From the NCBI GenBank assembly GCA_947359465.1, contig OX375877.1:71808698-71872697 (forward strand): a stretch of 64,000 nucleotides of DNA. The letters are read 5' to 3'. The DNA is from Metellina segmentata (taxonomy: Eukaryota > Arthropoda > Arachnida > Araneae > Tetragnathidae). The first letter of the stretch is position 1; each line of letters opens with the position of its first letter. The notes under the pieces are model-generated. The model was not told where the DNA came from. It was given only the letters and a program-made list of their open reading frames with translations, and ran no database searches. A program made the translations under genes and the position numbers. Positions 11,501 through 22,195 of the stretch are shown here, one piece after another.

Positions 11501-11840
11501 CCCTATTAGGTTGCTTTTCACAGAGCAGCAAAAACGCAACTACTTCAGCGCACGTACTTGGTACGGGATTCATCTAGGATTTCAGTATCCGTTCTTTTTG
11601 GATAAGTGTGGGGGACAATTATTTTGGAGTGCGAGTCCAGTGAATGTCTATCAATTGCATCATCGTATTTCACGGTGTTGTTTTTTTTTTGTCACTAATA
11701 TGTTATTTTAATTTAGCTCGTTAAAAGCTGTGCTTTTTAGTCAATAACTGTGCTTTCACATTATTTGTCTTGCCACACCCAGCATATCCACATCATCTAC
11801 AGCCTCTAACCCCACTTATGCATTTCTTCACTATTATCAG

Positions 11841-12045
11841 ATAAAGAATCGAATTCGAGCCATCATTCATCCTGATCTACCGAAAGACAAAGGATCTGTA
11901 GACTTTGCCAGAAGGAGCATTTACACCTATTGGGCTGATTTGTCGGATCAGATGTACAAAGAAAAGATCAATTCCAAAAAATCTTCCAAGACATCTGGTG
12001 AAAACCTGTACTACCAAAAACTATGGAGCGACGAAGATCAGCTGA
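11841..12045 (+). CDS. Candidate exon of the same gene, internal or terminal
   Basis: Acceptor CTATTATCAG ends at 11840. The open frame runs IKNRIRAIIHPDLPKDKG… through a Tyr/Lys-rich stretch to ...LWSDEDQL. A consensus donor GTGAGT at 12046 leaves one base (phase 1). If it is not used, the frame reaches a TGA at 12051-12053, so this could be the last exon in some transcripts. With the donor used, the acceptor ending at 25781 continues the frame. The coding character (no stops, balanced composition in AT-rich DNA) is convincing; the protein family is not recognised. Confidence 0.6.
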
Positions 12046-12189
12046 GTGAGTGATTTAGTAATTTTTCTTTTTTAGTTCAGAATCATTTGTGAACAGGCGA
12101 TTGGAAGAATAGGTATCACATTAACAACCAGTGTGTCACCCGATCCAAACAAATATCGTCTTGTAAGTGGTGGCAGTTGCATTTTAAAT

Positions 12190-12520
12190 TTATAGCGACC
12201 TCAAATGAGCTCACATTGGCGGGATTTGGAAGTTTGGAGAGTGGGGTGACAGCTCAGTTGTGACCTCTTCATCTTACCATGGTTCAAAATTACATGGTGT
12301 TGTCCACGGTTTTCTACCTTCTGGTTTGGTCCAGGACCGTCACCGATGGCTTGTTGTTTTGTTCCAGTGCGACGTCTATTGAATACCTACCTACCGTATG
12401 TTTGGTAGGTATTTTAATAACGTCGCACTGAAGTAACATAATGGCTAATGGTGACAGTCCTTCATTGAAACGGAAGGGAAAGATCCGTGGACAACATCAC
12501 TTAAATTGAACCAATACCTA
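12190..12520. repeat. Two decayed SINE bodies, tail to tail
   Basis: A plus-oriented SINE fragment (12190-12385: 'gaagtttggagagtggggtg', '…ccaggaccgtcaccgatggc', 'agtgcgacgt') is followed by a minus-oriented one (12400-12520). Their tails meet at a palindromic 'acctaccta…taggtaggt'-like junction. Both lack tRNA heads. Confidence 0.6.
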
Positions 12521-13266
12521 ACGTACGAGGCATAGGAATCGACATTATTTTTATTTGCATTTGGAAAATGGCTACAAAAGGATATATACAATATAAATTT
12601 TACAACTACGGAATTTATTTGCAGATTTTCTCTCTAGTTTAAATATATGATTTGAGCTATGTAACTACGGGTATCTCTACTATTATAAAAGGAAGTGTTT
12701 GTTTGTCTGTTTGTCTTTTTCTTGCCGCAAAATCCTGACAATTCTATGGCACTTACAGCAATGAGATTTGGTACACAGGTAGTCCAAATTCTTTTCAATT
12801 TTTGGGTCGTGGCGAATTTTGAAATTCAATCTAGAAGATTTTTAAAAGAATTTAATAGTTTTATTCTCCATCGGTTTTTTTCACGCCTTTCATCCGCGAA
12901 AAAAGAAACACCCCATCTTGACTTTTTCTACCCACGTGATCTTGCCGTCAGCCTTGGAACCATGCCAGATTTTTTCATCGCGGAGGACTGATTTTCCAGC
13001 CAGACGATAAATCTTTTAACTGGAGTCACAGTTCTTTTTTTATCTCCTAGAAAAAAACTTATAATAAATAAAGTAATAAATAAGTAAATATAGTAACAAA
13101 TAAAGAGTTATGTAGTTATTTTTTCTATTTTTTCTATCTCCTAGATTGTTAAAGATACAGTAAAAATTTCAAAGGATTTGAAATCTGCGGAAAATTTCAC
13201 TTTAGATCGATACCTAAAAATATGATTTTCTTTAAATAAATAATTTTTAAATTGAATATCTATATA

Positions 13267-13880
13267 CTAGGGGGCTTGCCCCCTGCTCGCTAACGCTCGC
13301 CAACCCCCGGAGGATTGCTTCGCGAACCTATGCTCGCTTCGCTCGCCTCAATGAAGACACGTGTCCTAGCAGAAGGAATTGTTTACAAAATATTATGTAC
13401 CAAAAACATATTTTTCAAATCTAAATATGTTGCTGTTTTTCAGAAAAGATAGTACCTCTGGAAACAGAATTCAAATGAAAACGTTGAGCAAATTTTGACT
13501 CGAAATGTGAGCGTTGCTTTGGAAATTGAATACCCAGCATGTTGTTTGTGTGTACATTTTCCCAGCACTCAAACGACCCACACTTTTTCATTGAATTAGT
13601 TGCCGAAAGTTGTAGTGCAAGCGTCTTGTTGAACTATAATTGTTGGCCCTGAAAAGGACCGTTTTTTAAATGGCCCTGAAAAGATACTCCGCTTTCTTTG
13701 ATTTCTGTTATAAACTAACTGCAACAGCTCATTAAAATTTCCTTTTTTTTTCAATAAAATTTCCTCCGATAACGCTATAAATTCAATCGATGCGCGAGAC
13801 TTCGCGATAAACAAAAAATCGTACAGTTTTGCCAAAACGCGATTACAAATAACGTCTTTTTTGCGTGCCACGTAAGAGAA
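13267..13880 (-). mobile_element. Helitron-like non-autonomous element, copy A
   Basis: On the minus strand it starts TTCTCTTACGTGGCACGC and ends with a GC hairpin (GGGGGCAAGCCCCC) followed by CTAG and then T. A 3' hairpin plus CTRR and no terminal inverted repeats is the Helitron hallmark. About 614 bp. It carries a 91-codon open frame (13871-13596, minus, MARKKDVICNRVLAKLYDFL…), partly Lys/Ile-rich, of unknown meaning. Flanking GCTCGCTAACGCTCGCC and 'gcttcgcgaac' repeats form short stem-loops near the 3' end. Confidence 0.65.
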
Positions 13881-13900
13881 TTATATATCTATATATATAA

Positions 13901-14511
13901 TTCTCTTAGGTGGCACTCAAAAAAGACGTTATTTGTTATTGTGTTTTGGCAACATTGTGCGATTGTTTGTTTACCATCACGAAGTCTCGCGCCTCAATTG
14001 AATTCATAGCGTAATCGGATAAAAATTTTATTGAAAAAAATTAATTTTAGTCTAGCTGTTGTAGTTTGTAATAGAAATCAAAGAAAACGGGGTATCTTTT
14101 CAGGGCCAACAATTGTAGTTCAACAATACGCTTGAACTTCAACTTAAGACAACAAACTCAATGAAAAAGTGAGTGGCTCGAGTGCTGGGGAAATGTACAC
14201 ACAAACAACATGCTGGGTATTCAATTTCCAAAGCAGCGATCACATTTCGAGTCAAAATTTGCAGTTTTCATTTGAATTCTGATTTCAGAGGCACTGTATA
14301 TATCTTTTCTGCAAACAGCAAATTTAGATTGGAAAAAAATGTATTTTTTTTTTTGGAATATCATATTTTGTTAACAATCTATTCTGCTAGGACACATGTC
14401 TACATTGATGCGAGCGAAGCGAGCATAGGTTCGCGCAGCGAACCAGTGAGGATTGCAAAGCAATCCTCCGGGGGTTGGCGAGCTTTAGCCAGCAGGGGGC
14501 TGGCCCCCTAG
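13901..14511 (+). mobile_element. Helitron-like element, copy B
   Basis: Same family as copy A but on the plus strand, separated from it by 20 bp of TA-rich DNA, so A and B form a 1.2-kb inverted repeat. Starts TTCTCTTAGGTGGCAC and ends GGGGGCTGGCCCCCTAG followed by T. Confidence 0.7.
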
Positions 14512-14522
14512 TATAGATATAA

Positions 14523-15147
14523 TTCTCTTATGTGGCACGCAAAAAAGACGTTATTTGTTATTGCGTTTTGGCAACATTGTGCGATTGTTTGTTTACCATC
14601 ACGAAGTCTCGCGCCTCAATTGAATTCATAGCGTAATCGGATGAAATTTTATTGAAAAAAATTAATTTTAGTCGAGCTGTTGTAGTTTGTAATAGAAATC
14701 AAAGAAAACGGGGTATCTTTTCAGGGCCAACAATTGTAGTTCAACAATACGCTTGAACTTCAACTTTAGACAACAAACTCAATGAAAAAGTGAGTGTCTC
14801 AAGTGCTGGGGAAATGTACACACAAACAACATGTTGGGTATTCAATTTCCAAAGCAGCGATCACATTTCGAGTCAAAATTTGCACAGTTTTCATTTGAAT
14901 TCTGATTACAGAGACACTGTATATATCTTTTCTGCAAACAGCAAATTTAGATTGGAAAAAAAAATTGTTTTTATTTTTTTTATTTTTTTTGGAATATCAT
15001 ATTTTGTAAACAATTTCTTCTGCTAGGACACATGTCTTCATTGATGCGAGCGAAGCGAGCATAGGTTCGCGCAGCGAACCAATGAGGATTGCAAAGCAAT
15101 CCTCCGTGGGTTGGCGAGCGCTAGCGAGCAGGGGGCTGGCCCCCTAG
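14523..15147 (+). mobile_element. Helitron-like element, copy C
   Basis: Direct repeat of copy B with only scattered differences, beginning 11 bp after B ends. Ends GGGGGCTGGCCCCCTAG then T. B and C are much more like each other than either is to A, so C/B is a recent tandem duplication or a head-to-tail insertion. Confidence 0.72.
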
Positions 15148-15589
15148 TATCTTATATTTTCACAAGAGATTGTGACGTCACGTGAAACAGATTGCATCTT
15201 CCGCCCTTTGTGTTAAAAAAAAAGAAACAGATTACAGTTTCTGTCCTATTCCATTCCTGGGAATGAGAGAAAAAAATAAGAAACATTTTGACTGGGATTG
15301 TTAATTCTTTTTCGTAAAATCGGAATCGCTAAAAATAGATTGAAAATTTCAACGGATTTTAAATCTGCAGAAATGTTTTCACCAGATTAATAACTTACAC
15401 CACGGGCACGGGAAACGCCGGGCTAGCCACGCAGAGGCTAGTTGTTAAAATAAACGACAGAGTTCGCCACAATGAGTATTCAGCAGTCTGACGACAGAAC
15501 GGAATAAGAAAACATGAGGTAGAAATCTGAGCACGTTGGTAAATATTTTACTTTACTTCGCATCCTAAAGGGAAAGATCCAAGGACAAC

Positions 15590-15845
15590 ACTGGGTCGAC
15601 GTAGCCCGGTTGGAATAGCATCGGATAAGCAACCGGAGCGTTGCGAGTTCGAACCCAACCAAAGACCGTCGTGAGCTCTCACATTTGCGTGGTGTGGAAT
15701 ATTGGAAAGCGAGGTGCAAAATCAAGTGCCTCCTCGTAATCTGACCAAGGTTTAAAATTACGTGGTGTTGTCTTCAGATCTTTCCCTCGCGGATTGATCC
15801 CGAAGACTTCGGCAATAGCCCGCTGTGTTGCTCCAGTGCGACGCT
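15590..15845 (+). repeat. SINE-B (tRNA-headed), plus strand
   Basis: Head: GTAGCCCGGTTGGAATAGCA (A-box region) and GAGTTCGAACCC (B box). The body shares the 'gtggaatattggaaagcgagg' and 'gatctttccct' blocks with SINE-A, so the two families share a body but differ in the tRNA-like head. Confidence 0.75.
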
Positions 15846-16075
15846 AACTACACTCATGCTCATAAATAAAGGATATTTCAGAATCACATGGAAATTGTGA
15901 ACTAGAACAAGAATTAACCCTTGAGGACAATCACACATATCCCCAGGAATAACATGCTTGTGTTTCAAGTTGAAATAAGCCATCAGATGGCACTGACAGC
16001 ACGTCAAAAGGAACAGAGAAATCAGTTGAATGTATAAAAGGAATCGCTGCGGCGAAATAGTGTAGCCCTTGGTTA

Positions 16076-16410
16076 CTTATGGCTCCGAGAAATGTGGGGA
16101 TCCCCACTAGTGCCAAAAATCTCAAAAATTTACAGACCTTCCAAAACCTAGTGTTTCGTATGATTGTCGACGCACCATTCTATGTCCGCAACGAAGTCAT
16201 TCACTATGACCTTCACACTAAACCCGTCGCTGTATATTTACAGCAATTATCTTCCAAATTCTTCCTTAAAATTCCTCAGGTACCATGACGCCACGAACAA
16301 TAGTTCGCAGAAAATACACCGTTCTATTCTGTACAAAGAATTTCACAATTTCCCGCTAAGGCCCAAACTTCGATGCAGAGTGTTTTGTTTGGACCCTGAC
16401 ACGTACGTTT
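16076..16410 (+). mobile_element. Jockey-type LINE fragment (C-terminal end of reverse transcriptase ORF)
   Basis: Reads NLQTFQNLVFRMIVDAPFYV then RNEVIHYDL…, the characteristic extreme C-terminus of jockey-clade ORF2 proteins (FQNKxLRxIxxAPxYVRNxxIHxDL). A frameshift follows near 16270, after which 'NNSSQKIHRSILYK'-like sequence continues. A 5'-truncated dead copy. Confidence 0.75.
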
Positions 16411-16555
16411 GACTTCAACCATACTTGCTATTCCCTTAACTTCCATTTCTCCTAGACTTTTGCACACCAACAGTTAGTGCATTATAAGACTCGAATGGAT
16501 CACTAATTTATCACTTTTAAAGTTAAATTATAATTGAATCGGTTGTTTGAGAAAC

Positions 16556-16925
16556 CCCATAAGTCACTTTTTGTCGAAATCGAGTTTTCCGCAAAAATCT
16601 ATTCCTTAGAGGTAGACGCATCTTTTAGAAGCGAAACCCCACGAGTCAGGTCATTCTATATAGAGTTGAGTTGGATCGTATGAAAGTTTTCGTTTATTCG
16701 AGAAAGCCCCTAAGTCAGTGACGTATGGGCTTCGTTTATTCGAGAAAGCCCATAAGTCACTGACTTATGGGCTTTCCCGAATAAACGAAAACTTTCCTAC
16801 GATCCAACTCAACTCTATATAGAATGACCTGACTCGTGGGGTTTCGCTTCTAAAAGATGCGTCTACCTCTAAGGAATAGATTTTTGCCGAAAATTCGATT
16901 TCGAGAAAAAAAATGACGTATAGGC
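16556..16925. repeat. Large near-perfect palindrome (about 165-200-bp arms)
   Basis: The arms run to about 16758 and from 16760. The centre CCCATAAGTCA-C-TGACTTATGGG (16748-16770) is itself perfectly palindromic. Arm identity is high over 'gaaaccccacgagtcaggtc', 'ctatatagagttgagttgga' and 'ttcgtttattc'. The left arm carries an extra ~42-bp duplicate of the 'tttattcgagaaagccc' segment. The layout suggests a foldback-type transposon or a hairpin-forming MITE. Confidence 0.9.
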
Positions 16926-17009
16926 GTAAAGTTCCAAAAGATGAGAAAGTCGCTTTTAAAATATCGCAGTTCATGTTGTTTTCACACTCTTTCAAATATA
17001 AGGGTGTTG

Positions 17010-18289
17010 TAATCGCCAGACGTGTTCCACTCAAGGCAGCCGGTTAGCCTGGTGCATAGAATATGTTAACTGGACACCTTCACAGTGGAGCTGTGTGCTT
17101 TTTTCCAACGAATCCAGGTTTTCAGTGCAATCGGACTCACGTCGTATCTTCATGTCGAGAGCACCCATTACCCATTACAACCAAGAAAATATCATTGAAC
17201 ACGACCGCTACTGTGGTGCTGAACTTTTCGTTCGGGGTGGCATTATCCTGGGTTCACGAACAGATCTTCTGTCCAAATCGGAAACATGGCAGGCTCTATG
17301 TATTGGGATAACAATCTGCAAAAACACGTGCGTCTGTTTAGAGGTGCACTGGGCGCAGATTTTATCTTTATGACGGACAACGCCCGTCCTCGCCGTGCAA
17401 ACATCGTGAACGAATGCCTTGAAGGAAAGGATATCACCCGTTTGGAATGGTCTGCGTTCTCCCCCAATTTGAACCACACTGAGCATGCATGGGACATGCT
17501 CGACCGTTGAATTACAGTCAGTACTCCAACCCCTCACTCTATTCCGAAACTTCGGAAAGCATTGATTGATGAGTGGTCAAGACTAAGGATGCGACATCGA
17601 TAGCAAAGTATCGATGTTCAAAATTAAAACGTCGATGTTGATAATACATCGACCCAAAAACATCGATGTTTTTAAAATTCAGTGTATTTAAACTTTTACC
17701 CCCATTTATTAAAACTGGTTTAGCAGCTTGTGATGCTACATCGACAGCAAAACATCGATGTTTTGAAACTTTGATGTTCAAAATTAAAACATCGATGTTG
17801 ATAATACATCGCCCCAAAACCAACGATGTTTTTAAAATTCAGTGTATTTAAACTTGTTTCCCCATTTCTTAAAACTGGTTTAGCAACTAGTGATGCGACA
17901 TCGGCTCCAATACATCGATGTTTTTTTCTAAAACATCAATGTTTAGAAACATCGACATCGATGTCGCATCCCTACTTTTCAGACCCTTCATCCTTGGTCA
18001 CTTTGTTCTAAAAGTATGTTCAATTTGCTGATTATGAAAATTATGCTACTTGGTTACTTTTTAAATTTTTAAAACGGTACTTTTTTCATTTAAAAATAAA
18101 ACATCGACAACGTAAAACATCGACAAGTATGTTAAATACATCGATGTTTTTTAAAAAACATCGATGTTTTGAAAACATCGACATCGATGTCGCATCCCTA
18201 GTCAAGACCAGCAGGATAATTTGGCACTCAGCATGCCCAGACGTTCTACTGACTGTATTGCAGCACATGGCAAACATATAGTCTATTAA
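17010..18289 (+). pseudogene. Tc1-like transposase, catalytic Asp mutated, split by a MITE
   Basis: Reads ...VLFSNESRFSVQSDSRRIF, GGIILGSRTDLL, then FMTDNARPRRANIVNECL, WSAFSPNLNHTEHAWDMLDR, and, after the MITE at 17584-18200, DNLALSMPRRSTDCIAAHGK to a TAA at 18287-18289. The usual VLFSDESRF Asp is Asn, SPDLNP has become SPNLNH, and a TGA follows DMLDR. Second Asp and Glu remain. Dead gene. Confidence 0.8.
17584..18200. mobile_element. hAT-type MITE with perfect 8-bp TSD
   Basis: Ends TAAGGATGCGACATCGAT and (reverse complement) TAGGGATGCGACATCGATGT; flanking direct repeats GTCAAGAC at 17576-17583 and 18201-18208 are identical 8-mers, the hAT signature. The interior is packed with 'acatcgatgtt' motifs on both strands and contains two near-copies of a ~150-bp unit (17586-17735 and 17735-17895). 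An end-like 'catcgatgtcgcatccctac' at 17955-17975 suggests a smaller copy nested inside. Confidence 0.9.
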
Positions 18290-18519
18290 CCTTGATGTAA
18301 ACCGTAAACTTACTTTTTTTGTACGGAAGATTTATTATCCAATTGCTCCAGAGAGTATGTCCCTTATTTTTATTAGGTACTATGGTACATGTACCTATTT
18401 TTTGTTCTGGACCTTTTGTTTAATAAATAGTTTTTATGTTTACATCACTTTTGTTATGCTTTTGTAGCTTTATTTGTACAAACTGTTATTATTATTAATT
18501 TATGAGCATGAGTGTAAAA

Positions 18520-18745
18520 TACCTACCAAGGACAACACCACTTAGTTTTGATCCACGGTCAGATGACGAGACAACACTTGAGCTGAGACTCTACCCTCCA
18601 AACTTGAACACCATGACAACGGGAGTATACATTTGAGCTCATGACAGATTTAAAGTGTACCAGCCCCCCTTGTACACAACGGTCTGTAATTGGATTCGAA
18701 CTCGCAATCTTCCGTTGCTAATCCGTTACTCTTCCAACCGGAAAT
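18520..18745 (-). repeat. SINE-B copy, minus strand
   Basis: SINE body ('ggtcagatgacgagacaaca', 'tgagctgagactctaccctcca', 'acagatttaaagtgtaccagc') followed by a tRNA-like head with 'ggattcgaactcgcaatctt' (B box complement) and 'aatccgttactcttccaaccgg' (A box complement). Confidence 0.75.
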
Positions 18746-18834
18746 CTGAGCAAAAAAGAAAAAAAAACGATCGTAAATAGGTTTAGCGTCTCAATTCTTC
18801 TGGTGGTTGTCTCGACGAAATTTATCTCGTTATT

Positions 18835-19012
18835 AGCAAAACTGATAAGATCTTGATCCACTCTTCAAACTTCCCCACCAGTCCAATTTGAGGCCACGAC
18901 AGATTAAACGTGCATCAGATCCCGTGTACAGGACGGTCTTTGGATGAATTCGAACTCGCAATCCTCTGGTTACTAATCCGCTACTCTTCCGACCGGGCTA
19001 CTGAGGCCCCGA
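18835..19012 (-). repeat. SINE-B copy, truncated body
   Basis: Starts inside the body ('actcttcaaacttccccacc') and ends in a full tRNA-like head with 'gaattcgaactcgcaatcct' and 'taatccgctactcttccgacc'. Confidence 0.7.
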
Positions 19013-19069
19013 AATATCGACCAGATTTCGTCATCATCATCCAATAATAATAAATTGATCTCGTCATCA

Positions 19070-19355
19070 TAAAAATATCAGCAATATCTTGATGATGAGA
19101 TATCTCGTCTTAAGCAAAATTGGTCAGATGTTGATCAACGAGATATCTCCTTGAAACATCGAAAGATTACAACGCTTTTGAACGGGATGATATTGATATA
19201 AATGTTCAGAAAAATCATAAAAATATCAGCAATATCTTGCTGATGAGATATCTCGTCTTAAGCAAAATTGGTCAGATGTTGATCAACGAGATATCTCCTT
19301 GAAACATCGAAGGATTACAACGCTTTTGAACGGGATGATATTGATATAAATGTTC
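19070..19355. repeat. Tandem duplication, unit about 143 bp
   Basis: Two adjacent, almost identical copies of 'aaaaatatcagcaatatctt…gatattgataaatgttca'. They differ by 'gatgatgag' versus 'gctgatgag' and 'gaaagatt' versus 'gaaggatt'. Each contains paired 'gagatatctc' palindromes. Recent local duplication. Confidence 0.9.
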
Positions 19356-19389
19356 AACTAGTTGTGGTAGCATGACTGGGAAGTTGGTA

Positions 19390-19530
19390 AGTATCTAATT
19401 AACGTCACACTGGAGTAAAACAGCGGGCTATTGGTGACGGTCCAGAATAAATCTCGAAGGGAAAGATCAAGGACAACAACATGTAATTTTAAAGCACGGT
19501 CAGATGAAGAGGTCAACACGTGATCTGGTA
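19390..19530 (-). repeat. SINE tail-side fragment
   Basis: Body motifs 'taacgtcacactggagtaaa', 'ggctattggtgacggtccag' and 'aagcacggtcagatgaagag'; 5'-truncated, no tRNA head. Flanked by near-repeats 'gtagcatgactggg' and 'ggtaacatgacta', a possible TSD. Confidence 0.6.
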
Positions 19531-19619
19531 ACATGACTAATGTATGCTTTTTGCTTTGCAGTTTGTTGGATACAAAAAATAACAGCAGAAATAAAATAAA
19601 TACTACTTTATGTTTCAAA

Positions 19620-19905
19620 GCCGACCAACCGGTCTAGTGGTCAAGGTGTTGGCCTCTGGATCGGAAGGTTCCTGGTTCGAATCCGGGTCAGGGCATGGAT
19701 GTAAATTGCGCTGTCCTTTGTTAGGGACAATGATGGCCCACCCATTGGGTGCACCTTCACAAGTGGCCATCACTTCTGGCATTGTATAAGGCTACAATGA
19801 CTTCAGTCAACTAAATTTCTGTACTCTATTGTATTTTTGTATTGTATCATGTATTGTATTTGTCTTTGCAATCTGCACCCAGCCTTGCCATTGGAAATAA
19901 AAAAC
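19620..19905 (+). repeat. SINE-D: SINE-A type tRNA head, different body, AATAAA tail
   Basis: The head GCCGACCAACCGGTCTAGTGG with B box GGTTCGAATCC matches the SINE-A head, but the body ('agggacaatgatggcccacc', 'caagtggccatcacttctgg') and tail (ATTGTATT repeats, 'ggaaataaaaaac') are unrelated to SINE-A. A second copy lies at 37150-37420 on the minus strand. A shared head with different bodies implies module swapping between SINE families. Confidence 0.85.
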
Positions 19906-19909
19906 TTTA

Positions 19910-21945
19910 TGTTTCAATAATTTTATTTCATTTAGAGAGATAAAATCTATTTATATGAATATGGATGTAAATATTTTTTACTATGAATGGGGTATTGAAA
20001 TAAGGTATTAAATGAGGATAGCGACATACTATAGATGGATATAAACAAAGCTTATAAAGAAGTTATAAGAGTTTAGAGCAGATACTGTGCGCATGTTTGC
20101 TAGTTTCATGTAGAAACTCGTAATTCGATGTTTAGCATGTTCCAAATGCAAGAACTTCTCGATTCTCTTGCGTCATTAAGAGTTTACTGTGTCTAAATTT
20201 GTTATAACATTTAAAAAAGTATGGGGCATCCATGCATTTTTATCACATAAAATTTAGTGGCTAAATCGAAATGGTGAAAACACATGCATCTTTTTTTTTC
20301 TACCAAATTATTGGAATTAATTAAATTGGTGAAAGAAGGTGGATTAAAATCGTGACATTTATCGAATATTCTTTTTCCAATTGGACTGTTCGTTTAAATG
20401 ACCGATTTATTTTTAGAATTTATTTCAATGAAATGCTCCGACCAAATGCGAAAGAGAATCAATTAGAGTAAAAACTTTTAGTTTACTCAGGGGTATTATG
20501 CGCATTGTGTGGAAAGGTAACACATAGTTTCGTTCGGATAATTTCATAAATGCTTAAATTGCGAATGAGATAAAATAGAAATGCTTTAATGGAGTTTTTT
20601 CGCTTTGCTATTTTTTAATCGAGTCACATCGGGATTTTTTTTGTTTGTGTACATGATCAGGAACGTTTCTTAATTTCACAACATTCTTCCATAATTTTAA
20701 AAAGGCTCTTGTCCATAAAAATTGTGATACTTTAATTTTTAATTAATATATCTCGTTTCGCGAATATTCGTTTCCTGATTATGATTTCGATACAGTTAAT
20801 ATTATCCATTTGTACAAAATTATGTTTTTTAATTATTAGCTGTAAAACCCGTTGAGATAGGAATACAAAGGGTTCTAGATAGCACTTGTTGCTATTCTAG
20901 TACTTATTATCTTTTGCGAAATAGTCGTAAATACTGAGTGCGTACATACCTTAGATATACTTCATACATTTGATATACTTCATTGTTCATAAATATTTGC
21001 AACTCAAAATACTCCTAAACAGTAAGAAAACTAATAATTCTCACAGCTCCAAAACTACATCTAAATTAATAATTCTAAATGGAACTAAAACATTGTACAT
21101 ATTACTGGCGTTGTCAGAAATAGAAAGTTACATACTTATTAATAATTTAATTATCGCATGAACGTTTTCGCTAAGTTGCTATAAAATATCTTTTGCGTTT
21201 ACTACTGTTTTATCACGAATTATTAATGATAGCATTTCTCGTTTCCTTGCATCTGTCATGATTTAATATTTATTTATTGTTAGTAAGTAATTTCTCGTGA
21301 AAATATTTGACAGTAACTTTAAACAATAATTGAGCAACTATAAAAAGTTACCCATGTCACCGCAAGTTTCTTTTTTATGTAGTAATTTGGATATTTATTC
21401 GGACGTATTTTAATGTGTGAATTAATTTCATTAATTGGTTTTCTTTTTCAGCTGAAACTCTATTGAATTTGATGGAAGTGTATTAATAACGAATATTAAA
21501 TCCTTTGTTTATAACCAGAAGCAACGCATCTTTCTATCCATTTCTTCAATTGAACTTTCATCTGTTCATGTACTTCATTTGTTTTTAATAAATTGATTCA
21601 AAACTAGAATGCCGAAATTTAATTGCTTTTAATACCACACATGCACTTCATTCACACCCAAAATATTCAATCTCACAAAAACGTTTTAAATGATGACATT
21701 ATCAAGTTCACATCGACGTAAAAATGATTTTTTTAATGAATTCTTAAAAAGGATTTTCATTTTACGGTCTATGCAAGTTCATTCTTAGTAAAGTAAGGCT
21801 ATTGCTTATGTTATATTGTTACTCTCTCTGTATAAACAATATTTTTACATACCTCAAAATACAAAGTTTATACTTTTCAGTGATAATAACTAGTGGTAAT
21901 TTAAAAAATAAACGCAAAGCTCTCTTATCACCTTGAAAATTTCTG
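19910..21945. other. AT-rich stretch, nothing recognised
   Basis: No open frame with a family signature, no repeat shared with the rest of the window and no convincing exon. Presumably intron of the plus-strand gene. Confidence 0.5.
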
Positions 21946-21948
21946 TGC

Positions 21949-22195
21949 TCAGATGGCAAAATGTTATAAGTCACTTTTCCCAAAAAATTGACTAAGTCCC
22001 ATTGTGGAGTCTGATTTGTTAATGTTTAGAAGATGGCAAAATGTCGTAAGTCTTTCTCTTTCAGTTTATGAGAAAACAAAGGCGGAAAAGTGTAATATAA
22101 ATCAAAAACCACACAATCACATGTTGAATCTTGAATCTTAAAATTGCTGTCACGAAAAGTTAAAAAAAAATGACTTATAACATTTTGCCATCTGA
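21949..22195. mobile_element. MITE, 247 bp, TIR starting TCAGATGGCAAAATGTTATA
   Basis: 30-bp terminal inverted repeats with about two mismatches; a third, internal copy of 'gatggcaaaatgtcgtaagt' at 22033. Non-coding. No target-site duplication could be settled. Confidence 0.85.

Larger units (their letters stand above)
12676..15446 (+). mobile_element. Older unclassified repeat holding three Helitron-like insertions
   Basis: Begins 'ctctactattataaaaggaag' with a (GTTT) tract and 'ctatggcacttacagcaatgagatttgg', and ends near 'cacgggaaacgccgggctagc…gctagttg'. A shorter inverted copy of its start lies at 38465-38635. The interior is interrupted from 13267 to 15147 by elements A, B and C. The block 'ggattttaaatctgcagaaa'-type occurs on both sides of the interruption (13170, 15352), an internal repeat of the host element. 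Confidence 0.6.
15851..18515 (+). mobile_element. Tc1-like transposon with three internal insertions
   Basis: Short inverted ends 'acactcatgctcataaat' (about 15851-15871) and 'atttatgagcatgagtgt' (about 18498-18515). Inside, on the plus strand, lies a broken Tc1 transposase. The element is expanded to 2.7 kb by a LINE fragment (16076-16410), a palindromic insert (16556-16925) and a hAT MITE (17584-18200). Confidence 0.75.

Noticed and set aside
17208..17537. 109-aa minus-strand frame
   Set aside because: Antisense to the plus-strand Tc1 transposase relic.
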